Source of the DNA: Thermoanaerobacterium saccharolyticum
GTDB lineage: Bacteria; Bacillota; Thermoanaerobacteria; Thermoanaerobacterales; Thermoanaerobacteraceae
Direction: 5' to 3'
DNA: 64,000 nucleotides
NCBI RefSeq assembly: GCF_000747665.1
Contig: NZ_BBKT01000001.1
Span: 54,800 to 118,799 of the forward strand
A program made the position numbers and the translations under genes. Positions 40,531-50,922 of the stretch are shown here, in pieces (position 1 is the first letter of the stretch; each line of letters begins with the position of its first letter). The notes beneath the pieces are model-generated. The model was not told the DNA's origin. It did no database searches and saw only the letters and a list, made by a program, of their open reading frames with translations.

Positions 40531-41547
40531 TTATTTTAAAATATTTATCCTAACCAAATCTTTATATGTGGCAAAAAGTATAAGCGCAATAAGCAAGATA
40601 AAACCTATATAATGTACAAATCCTTCTTTTTCCGGATCGACAGGTTTTCCTCTAATTTTTTCTATCAGCACGAATAGAATCCTGCCACCATCCAACGCTG
40701 GAAACGGCAGCAAGTTAAACAACCCTAAATTTACGCTTATAAGCGCAGTAAATGCCATTAAATTCAGTATGCCAGATTTCGCCTCTGTGCCAATAGCTTG
40801 AACTATGCCAACAGGCCCCATTAAATCATTCGTTGAAACTTTGCCAGTTAATAACATGTACAGAGATAAAATTATCATTTTTGAGAAATAAATAGTTTGT
40901 TTTACACCGCTATCGGCAGCTAATATCAAAGATCTACGATACTGTGGTACTATCCCTATCATTGGCTTTCCAGTACTTTTGTCAGTCATCGGTATAACTG
41001 CTTTTTTTAAAGTAAGATTTCCCCTTTTAATTGTAAAATTTAATTTTACTCCATTATTTGAATTTATAATGTTTTGCAATGTAGTCCAATCATTTATTTT
41101 GGTATTGTTCACCATAACTATTTCATCTCCCGGCTTTATACCGGCCTTTTCTGCAGGATAACCACTTATGGTAGAACTGACAATAGGAACTGGACTTCCA
41201 ACGAAATAGAAAACCATAATTAAAATTATAAAAGTTAATAATATATTCATCAAAGGACCAGCTGCAAAAATGCCAAGTCTTGTATACCAAGGTTTATTTG
41301 TCACAGCTCTTTTATCATTAGATATTTCATCTTCCCCTGCTAAGGCACAAAAACCGCCAAAAAGCATTAATCTAAACGAATACTCCGTCTCACCATATTT
41401 TTTTGAAAATATCTTCGGCCCAAAACCTATGGCAAATTCATTAACTTTTGTACCAGACAATTTGGCTATTATAAAATGGCCAAACTCATGAATCGTAACT
41501 AAAATTCCCAATACAATTATGCTTACTACAACATAAAAAAATACCAC
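40531..41547 (-). CDS. rseP: RseP/RasP site-2 zinc metalloprotease
   Basis: Intramembrane protease that cleaves anti-sigma factors and signal peptides, 338 residues, intact. HEFGH zinc motif in the first transmembrane helix (about residues 20-24), a PDZ domain with AEKAGIKPGDEIVMVN, and the distal NLLPFPALDGGRI with the third ligand aspartate. GTG start. In this position between dxr and ispG it matches the Firmicute cluster. Confidence 0.94.
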   Translation of the reverse strand: MVFFYVVVSIIVLGILVTIHEFGHFIIAKLSGTKVNEFAIGFGPKIFSKKYGETEYSFRLMLFGGFCALAGEDEISNDKRAVTNKPWYTRLGIFAAGPLMNILLTFIILIMVFYFVGSPVPIVSSTISGYPAEKAGIKPGDEIVMVNNTKINDWTTLQNIINSNNGVKLNFTIKRGNLTLKKAVIPMTDKSTGKPMIGIVPQYRRSLILAADSGVKQTIYFSKMIILSLYMLLTGKVSTNDLMGPVGIVQAIGTEAKSGILNLMAFTALISVNLGLFNLLPFPALDGGRILFVLIEKIRGKPVDPEKEGFVHYIGFILLIALILFATYKDLVRINILK

Positions 41548-41554
41548 TTACCTA

Positions 41555-42703
41555 TCACCTCATATACTCACGCTTAATTTTTTCCCTTATTTCTTTATCT
41601 ACTTCTATTATATCATTTAATTTCGGATTAATGATGTTTTTATGACTATTCATATATTTTTCTATTATGTAAGGAATATCATTAAACGAAATTGCTCTTT
41701 TTAAAAATAATTGAACTGCTACTTCATCTGCTGTATTTAAAACTGTTGTCATTGTTCCGCCTTCTTTCAATGCGTCATACGCCAGTCGGAGACATCTAAA
41801 AGTATTAACATCTGGTTTTTCAAAGGATAAACTTCCAATTTTCGCAACATCTAAATATCGTACGCCCTCTACATGTACCCTGTTTGGAAAATTTAAAGCG
41901 TACTGTATTGGTATCCTCATATCGGCAGTCGCCATTTCTGCAATAATGCTTCCATCAATAAACTCTACCATTGAATGGATTATGCTTTCTTTATGCACAA
42001 CAACTTCTATTTTTTCTAACGGCATATCAAAAAGCCACTTAGCTTCTATTACCTCAAACCCTTTATTCATCAATGTGGCAGAATCAATTGTTATCTTTTT
42101 GCCCATCTTCCAATTAGGATGATTTAAAGCTTCTTCAACTGTCACCGATTTTAAATCGCTTATCGTTTTACCTCTAAATGGTCCTCCAGATGCAGTTATA
42201 ATCAATTTATTTACAAATTCCTTTTTCCCAGATTGAATGCATTGGTAAATCGCATTGTGCTCACTATCAACAGGAAATATGTTTATGTTTTTCTCAATTG
42301 CCAATTTCTTAATTATGTGCCCACCAGTTACTAAACATTCTTTATTAGCAAGTGCAATATCATGTCCTGTTTCAATCGCTTTTATAGTGGGAATAAGCGC
42401 TGCTATACCTTCAATTGCTACAACAACAGTCTGAACATTTGAAAGAGAAGCTACCTCGTTTATTCCATCATCACCAGAGAGAATCACTGTATTAGTGTCC
42501 ACCATTTCTTTTAACTTTTTTGCAGACGATTTATCTTTAACAGCTACAAATTTCGGCTTAAATTCATCAATTTGTTGCTTTATAAGATCAATATTATTAT
42601 AACATGTAAGTCCTATAACTTGAAATTCATTTGATTTTCTTACTACATCCAGTGTTTGAGTTCCAATCGAACCCGTAGAACCTAAAATGACAATATTTTT
42701 CAT
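41555..42703 (-). CDS. dxr: 1-deoxy-D-xylulose 5-phosphate reductoisomerase
   Basis: Commits DXP to the MEP isoprenoid pathway with NADPH, 382 residues, intact. Rossmann motif ILGSTGSIGTQTLDVV at the start, LANKECLVTGG, PVDSEHNAIYQC with the metal ligands, and ASGGPFRG. It follows cdsA by 12 bases. Together with ispG and uppS it supplies undecaprenyl phosphate precursors. Confidence 0.97.
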   Translation of the reverse strand: MKNIVILGSTGSIGTQTLDVVRKSNEFQVIGLTCYNNIDLIKQQIDEFKPKFVAVKDKSSAKKLKEMVDTNTVILSGDDGINEVASLSNVQTVVVAIEGIAALIPTIKAIETGHDIALANKECLVTGGHIIKKLAIEKNINIFPVDSEHNAIYQCIQSGKKEFVNKLIITASGGPFRGKTISDLKSVTVEEALNHPNWKMGKKITIDSATLMNKGFEVIEAKWLFDMPLEKIEVVVHKESIIHSMVEFIDGSIIAEMATADMRIPIQYALNFPNRVHVEGVRYLDVAKIGSLSFEKPDVNTFRCLRLAYDALKEGGTMTTVLNTADEVAVQLFLKRAISFNDIPYIIEKYMNSHKNIINPKLNDIIEVDKEIREKIKREYMR

Positions 42704-42715
42704 GCTTAACTCCTT

Positions 42716-43499
42716 TCATCTGTTTATATACGTGAAAAATATGTAAATACAAGGAGATACAAAAAGAATGCTATCAAATCTATCTAATATTCCGCCATGT
42801 CCAGGAATAATTTTACTAAAATCTTTCGTGTTGCAATTTCGTTTTATAAACGACGCAAAAAGATCGCCTATTTGAGCCACTATGCTGCCTATAACGCTTA
42901 AAAAAGTAATGTAGAAATAATTTAATTCTAATTTTCCTTTAAATAAATATGTAAACAAAAGGCATCCTATCAACGAACCTATTACTCCACCTACTGAACC
43001 TTCAAAAGTTTTATTAGGACTAATTGATGGACATAATTTATTTTTACCTATGCGTTTACCTATGAAATATGCAAAAGTATCAGTCAGCCAAGAAATGATA
43101 AATATAAGCCATACAAGCAAGTAACCGCCTTTAATATCCCTTATTTTCCCTATGTACGAGAAAAAAAATAACATATATTATTCCTATAATCGTTATAGAA
43201 GTATCTTTCAAATTATACTTATGAAATACAACTGGAATAGAAAATATTAATATAGACAAAATTACAAAAAGATCTATAGAATCATAGGTATAGCCAAAAA
43301 TATAAAAAAATAAAACTGACACATAGCCTATAACGTTTATAGGCTTTATTTCCGTATTTTTAAACACCGCGTAAAATTCGTACAAGCCAATAAGACTAAT
43401 CGCTACTAAAAAAAGTCTAAGATACCATCCTCCCATGATTAATGCCGCAAAAACTAAAGGAAGTCCTATTACCGCACTAAATATCCTTTTTTTTAACAT
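42716..43499 (-). CDS. cdsA: CdsA, phosphatidate cytidylyltransferase (frameshifted in T8 run)
   Basis: Integral membrane enzyme making CDP-diacylglycerol, corrected length 260 residues. About seven hydrophobic helices. The C-terminal signature is SPNKTFEGSVGG and later KDFSKIIPGHGGILDRFDS. The frame breaks at an A8 run on the plus strand (43161-43168), which is T8 on the coding strand: the only pyrimidine case in this window. Removing one base gives IYVIFFSYIGKIRDIKGG. It lies between uppS and dxr. Confidence 0.94.
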
Positions 43500-43515
43500 A
43501 TATTCAACTCCTTAA

Positions 43516-44277
43516 TCATATGCCGCCAAAACGTCTATTTCTCTTTTGGTAATCAAATATAGCCTGCAAAAGATGCTTTTTTTCAAAATCTGGCCATAAA
43601 ACATCAGAAAACCATAACTCAGAGTATGCAGACTGCCAAAGCATAAAATTGCTAATTCTCAATTCTCCACTTGGTCTTATGATCAAATCCGGATCTGGTT
43701 GTCCTGATGTATATAAATTATCAGCAATAATATTTTCATCAATATCATTTAGATCAATTTCGCCACTTAACAAAGAGATGCCTATCCTTTTAAATGCTCT
43801 AACTATTTCACTTCTGCCGCCATAATTTAAGGCAATATTTAAAGTAAGACCAGTATTGTTTTTAGTTAGTTCCTCAGATTCTTTTATCTTGATTCTACAT
43901 TTTTCAGGTATCATTGATAGATCGCCAATAAAGTTTAACTTCACATTGTTTTCATTTAATTCATTTACTTCGCGACCTAAATACTCTATAAGCAAGTCCA
44001 TCAATCCGTTAACTTCATCTACAGGTCTTTTCCAATTTTCTGTTGAAAATGCGTATAAAGTCAGATACTTGATTCCGATTTCAGATGATGCTTTAACAAT
44101 TCGCCTTACAGCTTCCATGCCAGCTCTATGCCCAAGTGTTCTTATGAAACCTCTCTTTTTTGCCCATCTACCATTCCCATCCATTATTATTGCCACATGC
44201 TTTGGAATATTATCTGTATCAAGCTTTTTCTCTATTTCTTCATCAGTGTTTTTTTGTCGCTTTTTAATAAAACTCAT
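43516..44277 (-). CDS. uppS: Undecaprenyl diphosphate synthase
   Basis: cis-Prenyltransferase making the C55 carrier for peptidoglycan, 253 residues, intact. [15 protein letters not shown] with the catalytic aspartate at about residue 33, [12 protein letters not shown] and a C-terminal [12 protein letters not shown] are all present. An extended charged N-terminus precedes the core. A good ribosome site (AAGGAGG) lies upstream. Confidence 0.97.
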   Translation of the reverse strand: MSFIKKRQKNTDEEIEKKLDTDNIPKHVAIIMDGNGRWAKKRGFIRTLGHRAGMEAVRRIVKASSEIGIKYLTLYAFSTENWKRPVDEVNGLMDLLIEYLGREVNELNENNVKLNFIGDLSMIPEKCRIKIKESEELTKNNTGLTLNIALNYGGRSEIVRAFKRIGISLLSGEIDLNDIDENIIADNLYTSGQPDPDLIIRPSGELRISNFMLWQSAYSELWFSDVLWPDFEKKHLLQAIFDYQKRNRRFGGI

Positions 44278-44305
44278 TAAATTTCCTCCTTATAATATGG
44301 GCAAT

Positions 44306-44325
44306 ACCCCCTCGTGAGAGGGGGT
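44306..44325 (-). other. GC-rich hairpin upstream of uppS
   Basis: A perfect 8-bp stem (ACCCCCTC/GAGGGGGT, 44306-44313 with 44318-44325) with a four-base loop touches the stop codon of the small ORF. No T-run follows, so it is more likely an mRNA stability or processing element than a terminator. Confidence 0.55.
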
Positions 44326-44501
44326 TAAAATTCAGCTACTATAACTGATAATATACCATCTTCAAATATTGTCTTTAATACACGTCTCTGATATCCTCTA
44401 TAATTTTTAGTAGGCTTAGTAAATATCACATTATATTGAACATTATTTTTTTCTAAAATCCTCTTAGCCGCTTCAATATCGTATCCAATAATATCGATCA
44501 A
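44325..44501 (-). CDS. Small conserved-looking ORF between frr and uppS (58 aa)
   Basis: A 58-residue frame with TTG start overlapping the frr stop by two bases, behind an AGGAG site about 11 bases upstream. The translation reads [19 protein letters not shown], then [17 protein letters not shown] and ends ILSVIVAEF. The beta-alpha-beta pattern and the helix after a GY turn resemble a single PASTA-like repeat, but the resemblance is weak. Codon use looks normal for this genome. It was hidden because the frr reading frame is broken just before it. No function is assigned. Confidence 0.6.
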   Translation of the reverse strand: MIDIIGYDIEAAKRILEKNNVQYNVIFTKPTKNYRGYQRRVLKTIFEDGILSVIVAEF

Positions 44502-45055
44502 ATTTCCATTATCTCCTTTTCCTTCTGCTCCAAAATTTTGTCTATTTCTTTAATATACTTATCCGTAAGTTTTTGTACATTTTCTTCACTTTTTTAATTT
44601 TTCATCTTCCGAAATCTCACCATTTTTATCCATTTTTTTAATAGTATCATTAGCATCTCTTCTAATCTGCCTTACTGCAACTTTAGCTTCTTCTCCTTTT
44701 TTGTGAACCAGTTTAACAAGCTCTTTTCTTCTCTCCTCTGTTAAATCAGGAAAAACCAATCTGATTATTTTGCCATCTGAAGTAGGATTAATATTTAAAT
44801 CTGATTTTTGAATTGCTTTTTCAATTTCAGATATTTTAGATGTGTCCCACGGCTGAATGATTATAACTTTTGGTTCCGGTGCTGTAATTGTTGCTAACTT
44901 ATTTATTGGCGTCATAGTACCATAGTAGTCAATTGATATTCTGTCTAAAAGTGCAGGATTAGCCCTGCCAGCCCTTATAGACATCAATTCATTTTTTAAA
45001 ATTGCGATTGACTTTTTCATTTTTTCTTCAGTGTTTTTTAACAAATCATCCATCA

Positions 45056-45056
<1 letters not shown>
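44498..45056 (-). CDS. frr: Ribosome recycling factor (frameshifted in A6 run)
   Basis: Splits post-termination ribosomes with EF-G, corrected length 185 residues. It has the RRF signature [15 protein letters not shown] and [15 protein letters not shown]. The frame breaks at a T6 run (44591-44596), the shortest affected run. Removing one A replaces a false stop with [19 protein letters not shown] and a KEIMEI end, the normal RRF tail. The start touches the pyrH stop. Confidence 0.94.
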
Positions 45057-45775
<719 letters not shown>

Positions 45776-45825
45776 TCATTTTATTATTCTATAAAAATAT
45801 TAAAAATCCTTCATGAAAATCTATT

Positions 45826-45854
45826 AAAAATAGGACACAACCGTGTCCTATTTT
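45826..45854 (-). terminator. Rho-independent terminator after tsf
   Basis: A perfect 12-bp stem (45827-45838 with 45843-45854, loop of four) followed by Ts on the minus strand, between tsf and pyrH. Read-through would set the pyrH-frr level below rpsB-tsf. Confidence 0.92.
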
Positions 45855-45870
45855 GGTTGCCTATTTAATT

Positions 45871-46488
45871 TTATTCTTCTTCTTGAGAATTTTCAATACC
45901 TTCTCCTCTTTCGAATCTAACAAATCTTCTTATTATTATATTTTCACCAAGCTTTGCAATCAATTCATTTAATAGGTCTTTTATCGTCTTGCTATCATCT
46001 CTTATATACAGTTGTTCTAATAGGCAATTTTCTTTATAGAATTTTTCGAGTCTTCCCTCAATTATTCTGTCAATCACTTGAGCCGGTTTACCTTCATTTA
46101 ATGACTGTGCCTTTAAAATTTCCCTTTCTTTTTCAATAACTTCTTGCGGCACATCTTCTCTTTTTATGTACTGCGGATTTGCTGCAGCAATTTGCATACA
46201 TATTTCTTTTACAAAAGATTTAAAATCATCTGTATTAGCAACAAAATCTGTTTCACAATTTACCTCAACAAGAACACCGATTCTGCCACCGCCGTGAATA
46301 TACGATTCTACTAATCCTTCATTTGCAATTCTGCCAGCTTTTTTAGCAGCAGCTGCCAGTCCTCTTTCTCTTAATATATCAATTGCTTTTTCAATATCTC
46401 CATTAGAATCAGTAAGCGCTCTTTTGCAGTCCATCATACCTGCTCCAGTACGCTCTCTAAGTTCTTTTACTTGTTGTGCAGAAATCAT
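45871..46488 (-). CDS. tsf: Elongation factor Ts, short form
   Basis: Guanine-nucleotide exchange factor for EF-Tu, 205 residues, intact. UBA-like N-terminal domain with [19 protein letters not shown], and [16 protein letters not shown]. It is shorter than the roughly 290-residue Bacillus and E. coli proteins because one core subdomain is reduced, as in Thermus and the Thermoanaerobacter group. This is a modest taxonomic hint. Confidence 0.97.
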   Translation of the reverse strand: MISAQQVKELRERTGAGMMDCKRALTDSNGDIEKAIDILRERGLAAAAKKAGRIANEGLVESYIHGGGRIGVLVEVNCETDFVANTDDFKSFVKEICMQIAAANPQYIKREDVPQEVIEKEREILKAQSLNEGKPAQVIDRIIEGRLEKFYKENCLLEQLYIRDDSKTIKDLLNELIAKLGENIIIRRFVRFERGEGIENSQEEE

Positions 46489-46517
46489 AATCTTACCTCC
46501 ATCCTAATATAATTTAT

Positions 46518-46540
46518 GGTAAGGATAAAAATTCCTTACC
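46518..46540 (-). other. Intercistronic hairpin between rpsB and tsf
   Basis: An 8-bp stem (GGTAAGGA, 46518-46525, with TCCTTACC, 46533-46540), without a following T-run. It may partly attenuate or stabilise the rpsB-tsf message. Confidence 0.55.
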
Positions 46541-46549
46541 ATTCTAAAA

Positions 46550-47257
46550 TTACTCCTCAACCGCAGTTAATTGTTCACCCTGTTTAGCCTCAATTACAGC
46601 ATCAGCTATCTTTGAAGCTATTAATTTTACCGCACGGATCGCATCATCATTGCCCGGTATAGGATAATCCACTTCTTCAGGATCGCAATTTGTATCAACA
46701 ATTGCAACGATAGGAATATCAAGATTTTTAGCTTCAGCGATGGCAATAGCTTCTTTTTTAGGGTCAACTACAAAAAGCACCGATGGAAGGCTATTCATGT
46801 TTTCTATTCCACCCAAATACTTTTGAAGTTTTTCCTTTTCTTTTCTGAGTTTTATAACCTCTTTTTTAGGCAAAACTTCAAAAGTTCCATCTTCTTCCAT
46901 CTTCTTTAACTCTTTAAGTCTCTCGACTCTACTTCTAATTGTCTTGTAATTTGTCAACATTCCACCAAGCCATCTTTGATTAACATAGTACATTCCGCAT
47001 CTTTCTGCTTCCTCTTTAACAGAATCCTGGGCTTGTTTTTTTGTACCTACAAATAAAACAGTACCATCATTCGAAACAATATCTTTTATAAAATCATATG
47101 CTTCCTCTATCTTTTTTACCGTTTTTTGAAGATCTATAATATATATTCCATTTCTTTCGGTAAAAATGTAGGGAGCCATTTTAGGATTCCATCTTCTCGT
47201 TTGATGACCGAAATGTACACCAGCTTCCAACAATTGTTTCATTGATATAACTGACAT
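46550..47257 (-). CDS. rpsB: 30S ribosomal protein S2
   Basis: Last-binding small-subunit protein, 235 residues, intact. [43 protein letters not shown] and [14 protein letters not shown] motif ([20 protein letters not shown]) are family hallmarks. A strong promoter and a long folded leader lie upstream, between this gene and the fla/che operon. Confidence 0.98.
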   Translation of the reverse strand: MSVISMKQLLEAGVHFGHQTRRWNPKMAPYIFTERNGIYIIDLQKTVKKIEEAYDFIKDIVSNDGTVLFVGTKKQAQDSVKEEAERCGMYYVNQRWLGGMLTNYKTIRSRVERLKELKKMEEDGTFEVLPKKEVIKLRKEKEKLQKYLGGIENMNSLPSVLFVVDPKKEAIAIAEAKNLDIPIVAIVDTNCDPEEVDYPIPGNDDAIRAVKLIASKIADAVIEAKQGEQLTAVEE

Positions 47258-47350
47258 CTTCTCACCTCCTGGTTATTCCTCCGTTCAAATCATTTCATAA
47301 AACGACCATTATGGCACCAGCTTTATGATCTTTGAACGTGTGTTATCCAT
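47258..47350 (-). promoter_or_regulatory. Folded 5' leader of rpsB (possible S2 autoregulatory element)
   Basis: CGTTCAAA (47282-47289) pairs with TTTGAACG (47331-47338); a second stem TCATAAA/TTTATGA lies inside, and an inner CCATTATGG can fold as well. A ribosome site GGAGGTG follows. The stacked stems suggest a protein-binding leader; S2 autoregulation is known in other bacteria. Not tested computationally. Confidence 0.6.
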
Positions 47351-47355
47351 TGATT

Positions 47356-47384
47356 AATATATTATATTATGATATTTTTGTCAA
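47356..47384 (-). promoter_or_regulatory. Sigma-A promoter of rpsB-tsf
   Basis: On the minus strand consensus TTGACA (47379-47384) and TATATT (47356-47361) are spaced by 17 bases, about 100 bases before the rpsB ATG. Confidence 0.82.
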
Positions 47385-47391
47385 TACAATT

Positions 47392-47664
47392 TTAAATTTT
47401 TATGTCCACATGCCCTAATAGAAATTTTTTTCTTTCTTTTTGAGATGATTTCCCTTCCATTCTATTTTTATCTTTCTTAGTTGACAATTTATTTGATTCA
47501 TTGATTTTGTTTGTCCTGCTTTTTTTTATCTCATTTTCATTATTTATCATCACCATAAATTGACCAACAAATACATCTGGCTTTTGAATTTCAATTTGCT
47601 TTATATTGCTTACATCCACCATTTTAGGAATAGCTACCTGTAAATCTATCGGATTTACTGACAT
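47392..47664 (-). CDS. Small hypothetical protein at the end of the fla/che operon
   Basis: A 90-residue protein. N-terminal part (VNPIDLQVAIPKMVDVSNI) is hydrophobic and regular; residues 45-78 are lysine-rich and probably disordered; the end is LGHVDIKI. I do not recognise a named family. It follows fapA by 12 bases and precedes the rpsB promoter, the place occupied by swrB in Bacillus, though sequence similarity to SwrB is not evident. An A8 run (47520-47527) is in frame as read; dropping one base would give a different tail, so the C-terminus is less certain. Confidence 0.65.
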   Translation of the reverse strand: MSVNPIDLQVAIPKMVDVSNIKQIEIQKPDVFVGQFMVMINNENEIKKSRTNKINESNKLSTKKDKNRMEGKSSQKERKKFLLGHVDIKI

Positions 47665-47676
47665 ATATATACCCCC

Positions 47677-49038
47677 TTACCCAGCTGGCAATATCTCTAT
47701 ATCTGCACCATTTCTCACAAAGGCAACATACTTCAAAGGATCCTTTATCTTTCTAGATACATCATCTATTGTTATTTTCGTACCCGGATAAACCGTATCA
47801 TATACTTTAACTATACCAAATGATTCATCATTATTTGAATTTAATTCTCTATATTCATCCAACAATGACTTATTTTCAGCTTCTAACTGCAACAAAGATT
47901 TAAGAGTCTTTTCATAAATAGATTTTTTATCTTCTGGTACGCCTAATTTCGTTAAATATGAAACGATTTTATTTAATCCGTCTATAGATTTTTCATTTTC
48001 AGATATTTTTTTAGATATTTCTTCCTTTCTCTTTCTCTTTTCAGGCGGTTCTCCAACTATTAGCTCAGTTTGTACAAACATCTTGGAGCCAACATTTATC
48101 GCTTCTATTTCTCTTGTGGCTATAACTACACTTCCAACAATTAAGCCTTTATTCCCAATCAGTTTAACACAATTATTTGTCTTTACTGTACTATACATTA
48201 TTGCTTCACTCACAACATCATCTTCAGCTATTACTTCACAATTTTGCAAATACTTCGATACAACTTTCCCACCTGAGATAATTTTTGCCTTACCACTGCC
48301 TTGAACGCCTTTATGAATTATTACATTGCCTTTTGCCGATATTGTAGAGCCTTCTACAACACCATATATTTCTATATCTCCATCGCTTTCTATTTTATAA
48401 CCAGAATTTATGTTGTTGTAGATTTTAATGCTTGCAAAAGTTCTAATGTTTCCCGTCGAAGCATTGACATCTTTTAACTCAATTATAGGATTTACATTGA
48501 CTTTTTGATCTTTTTTAAAAATATGCCCATCAATAGAGGAATAAAGACACCCATCATTAATATATGTATTTTTGCCTAATGGCAATTTGGCTTCTTTACC
48601 TTTATTTGCTTTGACTACTTCTCCTTTTACGTTTATACCGTCTATACCGTCTTCAGGATCTATTTTTCTAGCTATGATTTCATCCTTTTTCACACTTTTA
48701 AATATTTGTAGCTCTTTGTAATCCACTCTTCCGTCTTCGAGCACTTTTGGTTCAGCATTGCTTTCAAAATCGATTAAATACTCAACACGTCCATCTTTCC
48801 CATTTATAGGCTTTTTACCTTGTGCAATCAAATAACGTTCGTTAATATTGGGGGACTTGCAAATTTTATCGATGACCTTTTCAATTATCCCAAAAACCAC
48901 GTTATGAGATCTTAATAGCTCGTAAATATTATCTTTATTCAAAGCAATTCCATCGTTCGAAATATTTTCAACTACTAAAAATGCTGACATTTTGTCTGAT
49001 GATATTTCCAATTTGCAAGAATATTTTAAATCACACAT
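47677..49038 (-). CDS. fapA: FapA-like DUF342 flagellar assembly protein A
   Basis: A 453-residue DUF342 protein. The centre consists of repeated short beta-helix turns (SDGDIEIYGVVEGSTISAKG, GKAKIISGGKVVSKYL, NCEVIAEDDVV), followed by a coiled coil (about residues 325-390) and a final beta domain. Such proteins are called flagellar assembly protein A from genomic context; their mechanism is unclear. It lies behind the sigma-D gene at the end of the fla/che operon, as in many Clostridia. Confidence 0.85.
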   Translation of the reverse strand: MCDLKYSCKLEISSDKMSAFLVVENISNDGIALNKDNIYELLRSHNVVFGIIEKVIDKICKSPNINERYLIAQGKKPINGKDGRVEYLIDFESNAEPKVLEDGRVDYKELQIFKSVKKDEIIARKIDPEDGIDGINVKGEVVKANKGKEAKLPLGKNTYINDGCLYSSIDGHIFKKDQKVNVNPIIELKDVNASTGNIRTFASIKIYNNINSGYKIESDGDIEIYGVVEGSTISAKGNVIIHKGVQGSGKAKIISGGKVVSKYLQNCEVIAEDDVVSEAIMYSTVKTNNCVKLIGNKGLIVGSVVIATREIEAINVGSKMFVQTELIVGEPPEKRKRKEEISKKISENEKSIDGLNKIVSYLTKLGVPEDKKSIYEKTLKSLLQLEAENKSLLDEYRELNSNNDESFGIVKVYDTVYPGTKITIDDVSRKIKDPLKYVAFVRNGADIEILPAG

Positions 49039-49063
49039 ATAAATGCCCCCAAATTTTTATTAG

Positions 49064-49804
49064 TTACAACAAGTCACTTAGCTTTTCCTTTAGCTTTTTT
49101 ATGGCTTTTGAATGAATTTGCGATATTCGCGATTCTGTCAGTCCCATTATCTTACTAATTTCTTTATAGTTCAAATCCTCATAGTAATACAGTGAAATGA
49201 TCAATCTTTCTTTCTCTTGTAACGTATCAATAGCCTTAGAAATATTCTGCTTCAAATCAAACATCATCACTTCGCTTTCAGGATTTGTAACTTCGTTATC
49301 TGTGATTGAAGTAATTTTTAAATTGTTTTCAATCACTTCATCTAAAGAACTTATGTATCCTGCATTCATATAGCTTAAAGTCTTTAAAACGTCATTTTTG
49401 GACAGCTTTGTTGCTTCCATGATTTCTTCAATAGTAGGCTCCCTTTTATATTCCTGTTCTAATTGTTCAATTGTTTTTTCGATGCTTTTATATCGTTTTT
49501 TCAGACTTCTCGGAATCCAATCTTTTTTTCTCAAATAATCAATTATCTCTCCCTTTATTCTTATCGACGCATATGTTTCAAACTTTACACCCTTTGATAT
49601 ATCGTATTTATTGACTGCATCGATTAAGCCAATCATACCTTGGCTTATAAGATCATCAGTATCTTCTTTGCTTAACTCCGACAAACAAATTCTCTTGACT
49701 ATATGCTTAACAAGTGGCATATATTTGATGATTATATCTTCTTTGGAATTTCCGTCTTTTTGTTTCTCATATTTATCCCATAAGTCTTGTTCGAGTAGAG
49801 ACAT
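49064..49804 (-). CDS. sigD: Flagellar sigma factor FliA/SigD (sigma-28)
   Basis: RNA polymerase sigma factor for late flagellar and chemotaxis genes, 246 residues, intact. Region 2 (KYMPLVKHIVKRI, DLISQGMIGLIDAVNKYD, FETYASIRIKGEIIDYLRK), region 3, and region 4 helix-turn-helix (LNYKEISKIMGLTESRISQIHSKA). The IDYLRKKDWIPRSLKK stretch is typical of the sigma-28 type. It lies after cheD, as in Bacillus where sigD closes the fla/che operon. Confidence 0.93.
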   Translation of the reverse strand: MSLLEQDLWDKYEKQKDGNSKEDIIIKYMPLVKHIVKRICLSELSKEDTDDLISQGMIGLIDAVNKYDISKGVKFETYASIRIKGEIIDYLRKKDWIPRSLKKRYKSIEKTIEQLEQEYKREPTIEEIMEATKLSKNDVLKTLSYMNAGYISSLDEVIENNLKITSITDNEVTNPESEVMMFDLKQNISKAIDTLQEKERLIISLYYYEDLNYKEISKIMGLTESRISQIHSKAIKKLKEKLSDLL

Positions 49805-49826
49805 TTTTAAACATTCCTTTCCTACC

Positions 49827-50315
49827 CTAAATAAATTTTATACCATGCCCAATTGTTTTAATTAATAGCTTACCACTTTCACAATCAAATTCAATTGTAC
49901 GACCATAATTACCACCCGTATCTTCTGAAACCAATGGTATGTTTAAAGACGATAAAACTTCTTTAGTAGCAATTACATTGCGGGCACCTATATTCATAAT
50001 ATCCATGTTTGCTTTTGTTGCAAACATTTGAGCGCCACCTGCTATTTTACTTATTATGTACTTTCTGTCAGCACCCTGTTCTAACATCATATCTATCAAT
50101 GCTGTAATGCCTGTATCAGCAAATTTAAGTTTATTTGAGTTGTTTTTGCTTTGATTGCTATATGGCAACATAATGTGGACAAGACCGGATATTTTACTTA
50201 CTTTGTCATATAAGATAATGCCCACACATGATCCAAGACCGACTGTAACCAATTTGCTTGGACATTTAGCAACTCTTGCATCGGCCATGCCTACTCTAAA
50301 TGTAAAATTATCCAT
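49827..50315 (-). CDS. cheD: CheD, chemoreceptor glutamine deamidase
   Basis: Deamidates receptor glutamines and binds CheC in the Bacillus-type adaptation system, 162 residues, intact. The catalytic cysteine is in VGLGSCVGIIL and the histidine in SGLVHIMLPYS; a later AGGAQMF follows. It overlaps cheC by eight bases, as expected for partners. Confidence 0.95.
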   Translation of the reverse strand: MDNFTFRVGMADARVAKCPSKLVTVGLGSCVGIILYDKVSKISGLVHIMLPYSNQSKNNSNKLKFADTGITALIDMMLEQGADRKYIISKIAGGAQMFATKANMDIMNIGARNVIATKEVLSSLNIPLVSEDTGGNYGRTIEFDCESGKLLIKTIGHGIKFI

Positions 50316-50922
50316 CTAATTCAACTCCAAGTGCATTAAGTATTTTATCAAATGATTCTATATCAGGTATAAGAAAGAAATCTCCTTTTATTAATCTATT
50401 GCCTTCAAAAAATTCTGTCTCAATAAATAAAATTTTATCTGACAATTCGCTAAATTTGATTGCAGGAACGCTTAATATAGCACCTGCCATATCAATGCTG
50501 ATTGCAGGAGGTGATATTTTCATGTCCAAATTTGTCAATGTAGACAGTGAAGACACATAACTCCCTGCCATAATATTGCCTATTTCTTCTAATGCTGATT
50601 TTTCGATTTCTGTAAACTCATCGCCAACATTGACTCCCATCAAATATTGAATCAAATAAGAAGCACTTTCAACGTCTAAAGAAAACAAAATATTGCCATT
50701 CACGCTTCCTTCAAGATCAAAATATATTCCCACAATAATAGTATCAGCAAGTCCAGATATATCCTGTACTTCGTTTAATTCCATCAATCGTACGGTAGGG
50801 ATTTTCATATCTATTTTCTTTCCTATCAAAGATGCTAAAGCTGTTATGGCATTTCCTGAGCCTATATTGCCAAGCTCTTTAAGCACATCAATGTATGTCT
50901 CATTTATCTTATTTATATTCAT
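50308..50922 (-). CDS. cheC: CheC, CheY-P phosphatase
   Basis: Dephosphorylates CheY-P and sequesters CheD, 204 residues, intact. Two phosphatase-type motifs are visible: KELGNIGSGNAITALA near the start and ALEEIGNIMAGSYVSSLS in the second half, with the E-x2-N pairs required for catalysis. It lies between cheW and cheD with short overlaps. Confidence 0.95.
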   Translation of the reverse strand: MNINKINETYIDVLKELGNIGSGNAITALASLIGKKIDMKIPTVRLMELNEVQDISGLADTIIVGIYFDLEGSVNGNILFSLDVESASYLIQYLMGVNVGDEFTEIEKSALEEIGNIMAGSYVSSLSTLTNLDMKISPPAISIDMAGAILSVPAIKFSELSDKILFIETEFFEGNRLIKGDFFLIPDIESFDKILNALGVELDG

